Shown one piece after another: positions 38,320-46,460 of a DNA stretch of 64,000 bases; position 1 is the stretch's first letter, and each line of letters opens with the position of its first letter. The notes beneath the pieces were generated by a model that worked only from the letters and a program-made list of their open reading frames with translations, was not told the origin of the DNA and made no database searches. The stretch comes from an uncultured Bacteroidales bacterium. GTDB taxonomy: Bacteria > Bacteroidota > Bacteroidia > Bacteroidales > F082. The translations under genes were made by a program, and so were the position numbers. Location of the stretch: the NCBI GenBank assembly GCA_905234455.1, contig CAJOIH010000003.1, positions 1 through 64,000 on the forward strand, given 5' to 3'.

Positions 38320-39397
38320 CGACATCGTCTTCATCCTTGACGCCGGCGGCACCGGTTTCAAGTTCTCAGCAGTAAGGGACTACAAGGAAATCATCGATTC
38401 TTTCACCATACCGACGGCCTCTCCCACCCATGAGGCGTTGTTGCAGAAGCTCATCGACGGCTTCCATGAGTGCGAGAAACGTTGCGGCTCGAAGCCCAGG
38501 GCCATCAGTTTCTGCTTTCCGGGTCCGGCCGACTATCCCAACGGCATCATCGGCGACCTGCCGAACCTTCCCACATTCAGGGGCGGGGTGGCGCTGAAGG
38601 CCATGCTTGAGAACGAGTTCAAGGTACCGGTATTCATCAACAACGACGGCGACCTCTTTGTATACGGAGAGGCTTTGGGCGGGTTGTTGCCCCAGGTAAA
38701 CGAGATGTTGGAGAGGATGGGCAACCCAAAACGTTACAAAAACCTGTTCGGAGTCACTTTAGGGACCGGTTTCGGCGGCGGCATTGTGATCAACAAGGTG
38801 CTGCTCAACGGCGACAACAGTGCTGGAGGGGAGATCTGGTGTTCGCGCAACTGCCTATACCCCGATTGGTTTGCCGAGGAGAGTGTCAGCATCCGTGCCG
38901 TGCGCCGGGTGTATGCCCGTGAGGCCGGCATTGCCTTCGACGAGGCGCCGGAGCCTTATCACATCTTCAAGATTGCCATGGGTGATGAGGAAGGCAACCG
39001 GGAAGCTGCCTTGAAAGCCTGGGACGAACTCAGCACGGTGTTGGCCGATGTGGTGGGCAACGGTTTGCGTTTCACCGACGGCTTGGTGGTCATCGGCGGC
39101 GGATTGTCAGGCGCCTGGCCGGTGTTCATGCCCTTGCTCATCAAGAAATTGAACGAGCCCTATCAGGTCAATGGCGGTGTGGTACCCCGCATGGAGACCG
39201 AGGCCTTCAACTTGGAGGACGAGAAAGACTGCTTCCGTTTCGCTGAGATCTCAGGCAAGATGATCACTGTGCCTTTCAGCGACCAGCAGGTGTGGTACGA
39301 TCCTACAAAACGCGTAGGCGTAGGCATCACCAAGCTCGGGACCTCTTCGGCCGTCGCTATCGGCGCCTACGCCTATGCGATGAATCAATTGGGATAA
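38312..39397 (+). CDS. ROK-family sugar kinase-like protein
   Basis: 361 residues. The ATPase signatures are DAGGTGFKFSA (phosphate 1), GPADYPNG, INNDGDLFVYGEA (catalytic Asp in the NND region) and LGTGFGGGIVIN (phosphate 2). The zinc-binding CxCGxxGC motif of classical ROK proteins is absent, replaced by a region with CSRNCLYPDW, and the C-terminus has an inserted segment. Given the NAGLU gene 43 bases downstream, an N-acetylglucosamine or glucose kinase is plausible but inferred. Confidence 0.8.
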   Translation: MNNDIVFILDAGGTGFKFSAVRDYKEIIDSFTIPTASPTHEALLQKLIDGFHECEKRCGSKPRAISFCFPGPADYPNGIIGDLPNLPTFRGGVALKAMLENEFKVPVFINNDGDLFVYGEALGGLLPQVNEMLERMGNPKRYKNLFGVTLGTGFGGGIVINKVLLNGDNSAGGEIWCSRNCLYPDWFAEESVSIRAVRRVYAREAGIAFDEAPEPYHIFKIAMGDEEGNREAALKAWDELSTVLADVVGNGLRFTDGLVVIGGGLSGAWPVFMPLLIKKLNEPYQVNGGVVPRMETEAFNLEDEKDCFRFAEISGKMITVPFSDQQVWYDPTKRVGVGITKLGTSSAVAIGAYAYAMNQLG

Positions 39398-39440
39398 ACC
39401 ACAAGCACTTGAATAACCGAAAATATTAGTATTCCGTCCT

Positions 39441-41663
39441 ATGAAAAAGCTATACCTCCTTGCCCTTATGGGCCTTCTGCTATGCGTTTCATGCGCGAAA
39501 AAGGAAACCGACCCCGAAGTTCTCGCCATGCGTGGACTGATCAACCGTGTCATCCCTGAATTCTCCGACCAGATCAAGTTGGAACGCCTGAACGACACCA
39601 TTGACCGCTATGAGTTTGAAAGCCAAGGCAACCGATTGGTCATCCGCGGCAACAACGCCAACAGCATGGCGGTGGGTTTGAACCGCTACCTGAAGTATTA
39701 TTGCCATGCCGAGTTCCCATGGTTCATGGAAGAGGCCTTGGAGATGCCTGGGACATTGCCTTCGGTACCTACGAAGGTCAGTGAAACCGCCCGTGTGCCT
39801 GAGCGTTTCTTCTTGAACTACTGCACTTTCGGCTACACCATGCCTTGGTGGAGCTGGGAGCAGTGGGAGCATTTCATCGACTGGATGGCGTTGAACGGCA
39901 TCAACCTGCCGTTGGCCATCACGGGCCAGGAGAGTGTATGGTATGAGGTGTGGAGCGAGTTGGGGCTCACCGACGAGGAGATCCGCAGTTACTTCACCGG
40001 TCCCGCCCACCTGCCGTGGCACCGCATGCAGAACATCGACCGTTGGGGAGGTCCCCTGCCGATGTCGTGGCTCGAGAACCAGAAGGCCTTGCAGCAAAAG
40101 ATCGTCGCCCGCGAGCGTGAGTTGAACATGAAGCCCGTGCTGCCCGGTTTTGCCGGACACGTGCCGCCCTGCATCAAGCGCATCTATCCCGAGGCGCCGT
40201 TGGCTTCATTGGGCGACTGGGCCGGTTTCGACAGCAGTTGCTGGTGCAAGTTCCTCGACCCGCTCGATCCTTTGTATACCGAGATCCAGCAGAAGTTCAT
40301 CGCCAAGCAGACTGAGTTCTACGGCACCGACCACATCTACGGTATCGACATCTTCAACGAGCTCATCCCACCGAGCTGGGAGCCTGAATATCTCAGCCGT
40401 GTCAGCCGTCAGGTGTACGAGTCGCTCGAAGCCGCCGACCCCGATGCGCGCTGGCTCGAGATGGCTTGGCTCTTCTGGAACGAACGCCAGTATTGGGAAG
40501 TCGACAACCGCATCGAAGCTTATATCACCTCCATGCCGAAGGACCGACACATCATGCTCGATTACTACTGCGAGCGCCAACCCGTGTGGGAGCGCACCAA
40601 CAGCTACTATGGCGTGCCCTACATTTGGTGCTACCTGGGCAACTTCGGCGGCAATTCCATGCTCGCCGGCAACCTCGACACGGTCAACGTACGCATTGAG
40701 CGTGCCTTTGAAAAAGGAGGCGACAACTTTATAGGAATCGGATCCACTTTGGAAGGATTCGACTGCAACCCCTTCATGTATGAATACGTGTTCGAGAAGG
40801 CTTGGGACAGCCCGCTCACCCAGGATGTGGACGCTTGGGTGGAGTGTCTTGCCGACCAGCGTGCCGGCAAGGAAGACCCCGACATGCGTGAGGCCTGGAG
40901 GCTGCTTGCCGACAGCGTTTACAACAAGGTGTCATCCCCCGGTCAGACCGTGCGCATCAACCAGCGGCCGACCATGGGCAACATCAACGAATACCGGCAG
41001 TATTATGTGGCGCCCACCTATAAATACAGCAACCTGGAGCTGCTGGAGATTTTGGACAAGCTATTGGCAGCAGATTGCGACACCCGTGCCCGCCATTTCG
41101 ACGTGGTCAACATCACCCGCCAGCTGCTGGGCAACTATTTCAGCGACCTTTACAGGGATTACGTCAAGGCTTACGCCGATAAGGACTATGAAAAGCTGCA
41201 CCAGATCGAGGCCACGATGACTTCGATCCTCGACGACACGGACCCAATCCTGGGCACCGAGAGCGCCTTCCTGGTGGGCCGCTGGATCAAGGACGCCCGT
41301 GCCATCGGCATCACCGAAGAAGACAAGGACTACTTCGAGAGCAATGCCCGCAACATCATCACCACCTGGGGTGAGGAGGACGCCTTGCTCAACGAGTATG
41401 CCAGCCGTGCTTGGAATGGTCTCACCGCCACCTACTACGCTTACCGCTGGAAGGAGTTCTTCAAGGATGTGGATGCCGCCATCGATGCCAAGAAGCCTTT
41501 CGACGAGAAGGCCTATCATGAGCGCATCTGCAAGTACGAAGGCCAATGGTGGCGTGAACGCCTGGGCCAGTTCCCGGCCGAACCGCAGGGTGACGGAGTG
41601 GCGTTAGCACGCGCCATAGCAGATAAATACCGTGAGCAGTTGAAGGATTATTACAAGAAGTAA
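39441..41663 (+). CDS. Alpha-N-acetylglucosaminidase (GH89), lipoprotein
   Basis: 740 residues. A lipoprotein signal ends at LLLCVSCAKKE, so the enzyme is membrane-anchored and exported. The NAGLU N-terminal, TIM-barrel and C-terminal domains follow: WSWEQWEHFIDWMALNGINL, GFAGHVPP, FNELIPPSWEP, GIGSTLEGFDCNP (catalytic Glu region) and the helical C-terminus. GH89 releases terminal alpha-GlcNAc from heparan sulfate or mucin-type glycans. It sits after the ROK kinase and abuts the convergent MATE gene. Confidence 0.93.
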   Translation: MKKLYLLALMGLLLCVSCAKKETDPEVLAMRGLINRVIPEFSDQIKLERLNDTIDRYEFESQGNRLVIRGNNANSMAVGLNRYLKYYCHAEFPWFMEEALEMPGTLPSVPTKVSETARVPERFFLNYCTFGYTMPWWSWEQWEHFIDWMALNGINLPLAITGQESVWYEVWSELGLTDEEIRSYFTGPAHLPWHRMQNIDRWGGPLPMSWLENQKALQQKIVARERELNMKPVLPGFAGHVPPCIKRIYPEAPLASLGDWAGFDSSCWCKFLDPLDPLYTEIQQKFIAKQTEFYGTDHIYGIDIFNELIPPSWEPEYLSRVSRQVYESLEAADPDARWLEMAWLFWNERQYWEVDNRIEAYITSMPKDRHIMLDYYCERQPVWERTNSYYGVPYIWCYLGNFGGNSMLAGNLDTVNVRIERAFEKGGDNFIGIGSTLEGFDCNPFMYEYVFEKAWDSPLTQDVDAWVECLADQRAGKEDPDMREAWRLLADSVYNKVSSPGQTVRINQRPTMGNINEYRQYYVAPTYKYSNLELLEILDKLLAADCDTRARHFDVVNITRQLLGNYFSDLYRDYVKAYADKDYEKLHQIEATMTSILDDTDPILGTESAFLVGRWIKDARAIGITEEDKDYFESNARNIITTWGEEDALLNEYASRAWNGLTATYYAYRWKEFFKDVDAAIDAKKPFDEKAYHERICKYEGQWWRERLGQFPAEPQGDGVALARAIADKYREQLKDYYKK

Positions 41664-43034
41664 TCAAGCCTCTGCCGAGCGGAAGACTTTCCGTTGTGAG
41701 AGCATCAACAAGAAAGCGAGCACCGCGCCGAGGACGTCGGAGATCGTCAACGAAGCCCACACACCGGTGAGGCCTTCGTAGCCCATGCTCACGAACAGGT
41801 TGGGGATGATGTAGATCATCGGGATGAGGAACAGCACCTGACGCGAGAGGCTGGTGACGATGGCGATCCAAGGCTTGTCGATGCTTTGGAAGAAGTTGGA
41901 GTTGGTGATGGTGAAGCCCACCAAGGGGAACATCACCAGCATGAAACGCATGGCGGGGATGCCGATTTGGATCAGCTCCTCCTCTTTGGTGAACATGCGC
42001 AGCATGGCATGAGGCAAGGTAAGTGCAAGCAGCGCGCCCGCCAAGCCAATCAGCATGTTGATTCGCCTCGTCAAGGTATAGACCTCCTTCAACCTCAAGG
42101 GATGTCCCGCACCGTAGTTATATCCCGCGATGGGCTGCATGCCCTGACACAAGCCAAGGATCAGCATCACACTCATGCTGCCGAAGGTGTTTGCCAGACC
42201 GTAGGCACCCACCGCCAAATCGCCACCATAACGCAGCAACTGGTTGTTGAGCAGTGCCACCACCGCCGATGCTGCGATGTTCATCAGGAAGGGGCTCATG
42301 CCGATGAGCAGGATGTTGCGGAAGATATAAAACTTGGGTTTCCAGGCGTGACGGCGGAAGCGGATGAACGAACTCCGCTGAAGGAAATGGATGACAGACA
42401 GCACGCCCGTACATGTCATGGAGATGGTGGTGGCCCAGGCCGCACCGGCGATGCCCCAGTCCAAGCCATAGATAAACAGGGCGTCGAGACCGATATTGAG
42501 GATGGCGCCGCCTGCCATGATCCACATCGACTTGGTGGGGTAGCCTGTGGCGCGCATCAAGCCGGTGAGGTTGAACGACAAGGTAGTCATGAACATGCCG
42601 GGAAGCACGATATCCATGTACTCCCGGGCATAGCTGATGGTCTCGACCGAAGCGCCGAAGGCCGTCAGGATGCGGTCCATGAAGACATAACCGCCGGTGA
42701 CGAAGAGGAAGCCGAACAGGAAGGTCAGCAATAAACTATTACCCAAAATGTCCTCAGCCCATTTGTAGTCCTTCTTGCCCAGGATGATCGACATGCGTGC
42801 CGCCGAACCGGCGCCCACCAACGAGCCGAAGGCATGGATGATGTTCATGATCGGCATGGTGATGGCCAGACCCGCAATGGCCAAAGCCCCTACGCATTGT
42901 CCCAGAAACACGCGGTCGACGATATTGTAGATCGACGCGATGATGTGACTGACGATGGAGGGAAGTGCGTAGGCCCACAGCAAAGCACTTATATTCTTGG
43001 TTTCCAGCTCTTTAGTTCTATCTATCGTAACCAT
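41664..43034 (-). CDS. MATE-family multidrug/cation efflux transporter
   Basis: 456 residues with twelve hydrophobic segments. It resembles MepA/NorM-type MATE pumps: ALAIAGLAITMPI, FGSLVGAGSAARMSI and GLCQGMQPIAGYNYGAG. These exchange cationic compounds for Na+ or H+. It starts 26 bases after its -7 element and ends exactly where the NAGLU gene ends. Confidence 0.93.
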   Translation of the reverse strand: MVTIDRTKELETKNISALLWAYALPSIVSHIIASIYNIVDRVFLGQCVGALAIAGLAITMPIMNIIHAFGSLVGAGSAARMSIILGKKDYKWAEDILGNSLLLTFLFGFLFVTGGYVFMDRILTAFGASVETISYAREYMDIVLPGMFMTTLSFNLTGLMRATGYPTKSMWIMAGGAILNIGLDALFIYGLDWGIAGAAWATTISMTCTGVLSVIHFLQRSSFIRFRRHAWKPKFYIFRNILLIGMSPFLMNIAASAVVALLNNQLLRYGGDLAVGAYGLANTFGSMSVMLILGLCQGMQPIAGYNYGAGHPLRLKEVYTLTRRINMLIGLAGALLALTLPHAMLRMFTKEEELIQIGIPAMRFMLVMFPLVGFTITNSNFFQSIDKPWIAIVTSLSRQVLFLIPMIYIIPNLFVSMGYEGLTGVWASLTISDVLGAVLAFLLMLSQRKVFRSAEA

Positions 43035-43059
43035 CTTATTCTCCTGAAATTTGAAGCTG

Positions 43060-43067
43060 CAAAATTA
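43060..43067 (-). promoter_or_regulatory. -7 element for the MATE gene
   Basis: CAAAATTA reads TAATTTTG; 25 bases before the ATG. Confidence 0.45.
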
Positions 43068-43079
43068 GAGTTTTTTTTC

Positions 43080-43087
43080 TATTTTTG
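43080..43087 (+). promoter_or_regulatory. -7 element for the LysM-SGNH-MBOAT operon
   Basis: TATTTTTG, 32 bases before the first ATG. It is divergent from the MATE promoter, with 12 bases between the two -7 elements. Confidence 0.5.
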
Positions 43088-43119
43088 CCCTTTTAAAGAA
43101 CGACCATTTTTCGACCCTG

Positions 43120-43713
43120 ATGCAACAGAACATAAAACTCCTTATCACCCTCATTTTCATGGGTTTTGCTATTCAAGGCAAATCCGTCAACCCTGACACG
43201 CTGAGTTTTCCCCAGCGCATCATGGACCTCCCGAAAGTCGTAGAACACGATGGCGACCGTGCTGGTGCCTGGGGCCTTCCCTCTTTGGTGGCGCTACGTT
43301 ACGGTCTCACTGTCGACGAGACGACTGACGAGCGGCTCGACGAGACCTTCTCGCGTCGGGTGGCCTTGCAATACTTGGCCGACCTCTATTCCGAATTTGG
43401 CGACTGGGAGCTCTGCTATTACGCTTATCTCTATAGCCCCGCCTATGTCAGAAACCTTCAGATGCGCAACCTCAGCATCCCGCAGCCCAAGCCCGAGGTG
43501 AAGAAGCCGGCGCCGCCCAAGCCTGAGGAAAAGCCCGCCAAGGCCAAAGAGAAGCCCCAAACGCCCCAATACACCACTTACACGGTGAAGTCGGGCGACA
43601 CCCTGGGCAAGATTGCGCAGAAATACCACGTCAAGGTGAACGACATCAAGAAGTGGAACAACCTGAAGAGCGACCTCATCCGTGAGAACCAAAAGCTGAA
43701 GATCTACCAATGA
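43120..43713 (+). CDS. Exported LysM-domain protein
   Basis: 197 residues: signal peptide (about 1-22), a helical domain with VEHDGDRAGAWGLPSLVALRY-like start, a Pro/Lys-rich linker (about 125-150), and one LysM module (about 153-197: YTVKSGDTLGKIAQKYHVK). It likely binds peptidoglycan. ATGA overlap with the first SGNH gene places it in the same operon as an O-acyltransferase system. Confidence 0.85.
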   Translation: MQQNIKLLITLIFMGFAIQGKSVNPDTLSFPQRIMDLPKVVEHDGDRAGAWGLPSLVALRYGLTVDETTDERLDETFSRRVALQYLADLYSEFGDWELCYYAYLYSPAYVRNLQMRNLSIPQPKPEVKKPAPPKPEEKPAKAKEKPQTPQYTTYTVKSGDTLGKIAQKYHVKVNDIKKWNNLKSDLIRENQKLKIYQ

Positions 43714-45224
43714 AAGCCGCCCGCACTCTTTTGTTTATCCTTTCGGTCTTCGTCCTGTTGGGAATCTGTTGGCTGTTTTTCCCTGCTGAAGGCATCGCTG
43801 TGGGCAGCACCACCTTGCGGTTCCCCTCCTATGCCGAGGACCGGCTGGGACCCGAGAAGGTGGTCGACGTGGACTCCGTGCTGAGCAACGTCACCAAGAG
43901 TTTCGAGATGAGCGTCAGCGAGACCCTGCTCGACAGCCTTGAGTTCTATCGCGACTATCTCACCATCAACCCCAACCGCATCCATCTGCCCAACAACGAC
44001 TACACCTATTTCGACAGCCTGTTCTATCTGTTGGAACACGCCCAAGAGCACCAGAAGATCTACCGTGTGATGCACTATGGCGACTCGCAGATCGAGATGG
44101 ACCGCATCACTTCGGTGCTGCGCCAACGTATGCAGGAGATGTTCGGCGGCTCGGGACCTAACATGATTTCCGCCATCAAGCGGATTTCGTCCATCTCCCT
44201 CAGCCAGAGTTACACTGGCAACATGAAGCGCTTTGCCCTGGTGGGCGACTCCACCTCTTACAAAGCCTCACACAGCCGTTACGGCATCATGACCCAGTTC
44301 TGCCAGACCACGGGGACCTCCACCATCAGCTTCAGCAAGACCAGCCACTCGCAGGCCTATCAGAAAGCCAAGGAGATTTCCACCGTCAGCATCCTTATGG
44401 GCAACAACAGCGAGGGGTTCAAGGCCTCGCTGCAAGCCACACCTTACAAGGGCGAGACCAAGGAATACCACGCCAAAACCGGTATCACACTGATTACCTG
44501 GAAGTTGCCAGGAAACATCGAAAAGGGTACCATTACCCTTCAGGGCAGTGCCGAGATCTATGCTGTCATGCTCGACGGCGACTACGGCGTAGCTGTCGAC
44601 AACAACGCCTTGCGAGGCTGTTCGGGCACCATCTTCACCCGGATCAACAAGTCGTTGATGGAGGAGTCGTTCAAGATGATCGACACCCGGATGATCATCC
44701 TCCAGTTTGGCGGCAACCGCATGCCCATGATCACCGGCAGTAAGCAGATCAGCAACTATATGGGCGAGCTCGACCGTCAGGTGAAGTACATCAAGGAAGT
44801 CGCTCCGCAGGCCACCATCCTCTTCATTGGTCCTGCCGACATGGGCAAGAGCTACAACGGCAAGATAGGCACTTGGAAGGGTCTCCCCGAGCTCAACGAC
44901 TCCATCAAGGCGATGGCCTTACGCAACGAGGTGGCCTATTGGGACATGTTCCACGTGATGGGAGGCGAGGGCTCGATGGCCCAGTATGTGAAACACAAGC
45001 CGCCGTTGGGCGGTCCCGACCATATCCATTTCACTTTCCTTGGCGCCCAGGAAATTGGCAACAACCTGGCCAAGTCGCTCATCATCTACCATGACTTCTA
45101 CCAGCTACGCCAGCGGCTCGACGACGACGCCATGCTGATGGAGTTCATGCACAAGGACCGTGAAGAGATCGAGAAGGAGAAGGAAATCCGCAAAAACAAA
45201 TTCGTACCTACACCCTACTATTAA
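43710..45224 (+). CDS. SGNH/GDSL-family exported hydrolase or O-acyltransferase 1
   Basis: 504 residues with an N-terminal membrane anchor (about 5-24). SGNH signatures are RVMHYGDSQIEMDR (block I, nucleophilic Ser126), a central LQFGGNRMP (block III-like Asn) and GPDHIHFTFLG (Asp-x-x-His block V). Such proteins beside an MBOAT act as periplasmic acetyl carriers or transferases (AlgX/AlgJ, PatB types). The C-terminal tail is highly charged. Confidence 0.8.
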   Translation: MKAARTLLFILSVFVLLGICWLFFPAEGIAVGSTTLRFPSYAEDRLGPEKVVDVDSVLSNVTKSFEMSVSETLLDSLEFYRDYLTINPNRIHLPNNDYTYFDSLFYLLEHAQEHQKIYRVMHYGDSQIEMDRITSVLRQRMQEMFGGSGPNMISAIKRISSISLSQSYTGNMKRFALVGDSTSYKASHSRYGIMTQFCQTTGTSTISFSKTSHSQAYQKAKEISTVSILMGNNSEGFKASLQATPYKGETKEYHAKTGITLITWKLPGNIEKGTITLQGSAEIYAVMLDGDYGVAVDNNALRGCSGTIFTRINKSLMEESFKMIDTRMIILQFGGNRMPMITGSKQISNYMGELDRQVKYIKEVAPQATILFIGPADMGKSYNGKIGTWKGLPELNDSIKAMALRNEVAYWDMFHVMGGEGSMAQYVKHKPPLGGPDHIHFTFLGAQEIGNNLAKSLIIYHDFYQLRQRLDDDAMLMEFMHKDREEIEKEKEIRKNKFVPTPYY

Positions 45225-45225
45225 T

Positions 45226-46458
45226 ATGAAACGCTCAACCCTTATCATTTGCCTTTTGTTGGTCTTGACTGCTGGTGCTTTCGCCCAAGGTCCGGTCAAG
45301 GTCGAGACCCCTGACTACCCTTTCACCCGCTTCGACCGCAACCGGCTTCAGTACCCTGGCGACAGCTTGGCCATGGAGCGTTTCTTCGACAAGCTCGACA
45401 CTTTGTTTTTCACTGGCAAGGGCCATGTGAGCATCATGCACATTGGCGGCTCGCACGTGCAGGCTGGCACCTTCTCGCAGCAGATGCGCGACAACCTCCT
45501 CAACCTCTATCCCGGCATCACTGCAGGCCGAGGGCTCGTCTTCCCCTTCATGAAGACCAACACCCCTGCCAGCTACAGCATCAGCCGCACTGGCGAGTGG
45601 GATTACCAACGCAACGCCGTGGCTTTTGACACCCGCATGGGGCTGGCCGGCGCTTCGGTCACCACCAGCGACACCACGGCCAGTTTCAGCATTGTCACCC
45701 GTGAGAAGTCTCCCAGGGACATCACCCCCGTGTTCGACTTCAACTATGTGAAGATCCTCGGTTACGGCGACCTGGTCCCCGTGGTCCACTTCAACAACGA
45801 CACCCTCACCGGGGTGTATAGCGAGGAGGAAGGCTCCTACACCTTCGTCCTGCCCGACTTCACCGACTCGTTGTATGTCGACTTCAACCAACAGCCCGGC
45901 ACCTTTACGGTAACCGGTGTTTATCTCGACAATGGCATGCCCGGCATCACTTACCATGGCATCGGCGTCAACGGCGCCAAGGTCGAGTCGTATCTCAAAT
46001 GCGCCGACTTGAAACGCGACCTGAAGTTGGTGAACCCCGACCTGGTCATCTTCGGCATCGGCATCAACGATGCGGCGGCCGACAGTTTCACCGTGGAGCG
46101 TTTCATCGACGACTACAGCAGGCTCATCGACACCATCCACGCCGTCAATCCCGATTGCGCCCTGCTTTTTGTGACCAACAACGACAGCTACAAGAAAGTC
46201 AGCCGCAAGAAATACGAAGTCAACCCCAACGGTGTGCTCGCCCAGCAAGCTTTTCTGGAGCTTGGCCGCAAATACAATGGTGCCGTATGGGACTTCTTCG
46301 ACATCATGGGGGGATTGAAGTCGATGCAGCAATGGCAGGATGAAGGCATCGCCCAGAAGGACAAGGTGCACTTCACCTCGTCGGGCTACATGCTGATTGG
46401 CGACTTGCTCTTCAACGCCTTGATGGACAGATACATGGAACATTTGAGAAACCGATAG
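45226..46458 (+). CDS. SGNH/GDSL-family exported hydrolase or O-acyltransferase 2
   Basis: 410 residues. The start MKRSTLIICLLLVLTAGAFA is a clean signal peptide; an upstream in-frame start would sit inside the preceding gene. SGNH pattern: SIMHIGGSHVQAG (block I, GGSH in place of GDSH, Ser76), FGIGINDAA (block III) and DKVHFTSSGYMLIG (block V). It is separated from the first SGNH gene by one base, and its stop touches the MBOAT start. Confidence 0.82.
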   Translation: MKRSTLIICLLLVLTAGAFAQGPVKVETPDYPFTRFDRNRLQYPGDSLAMERFFDKLDTLFFTGKGHVSIMHIGGSHVQAGTFSQQMRDNLLNLYPGITAGRGLVFPFMKTNTPASYSISRTGEWDYQRNAVAFDTRMGLAGASVTTSDTTASFSIVTREKSPRDITPVFDFNYVKILGYGDLVPVVHFNNDTLTGVYSEEEGSYTFVLPDFTDSLYVDFNQQPGTFTVTGVYLDNGMPGITYHGIGVNGAKVESYLKCADLKRDLKLVNPDLVIFGIGINDAAADSFTVERFIDDYSRLIDTIHAVNPDCALLFVTNNDSYKKVSRKKYEVNPNGVLAQQAFLELGRKYNGAVWDFFDIMGGLKSMQQWQDEGIAQKDKVHFTSSGYMLIGDLLFNALMDRYMEHLRNR

Positions 46459-46460
46459 TG

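Noticed and set aside
45235-46443. 402-codon minus-strand open frame opposite the second SGNH gene
   Set aside because: The plus strand has signal peptide, SGNH blocks and operon overlaps; the antisense frame has none and is Val/Asp/Gly-rich as reversed codons give.
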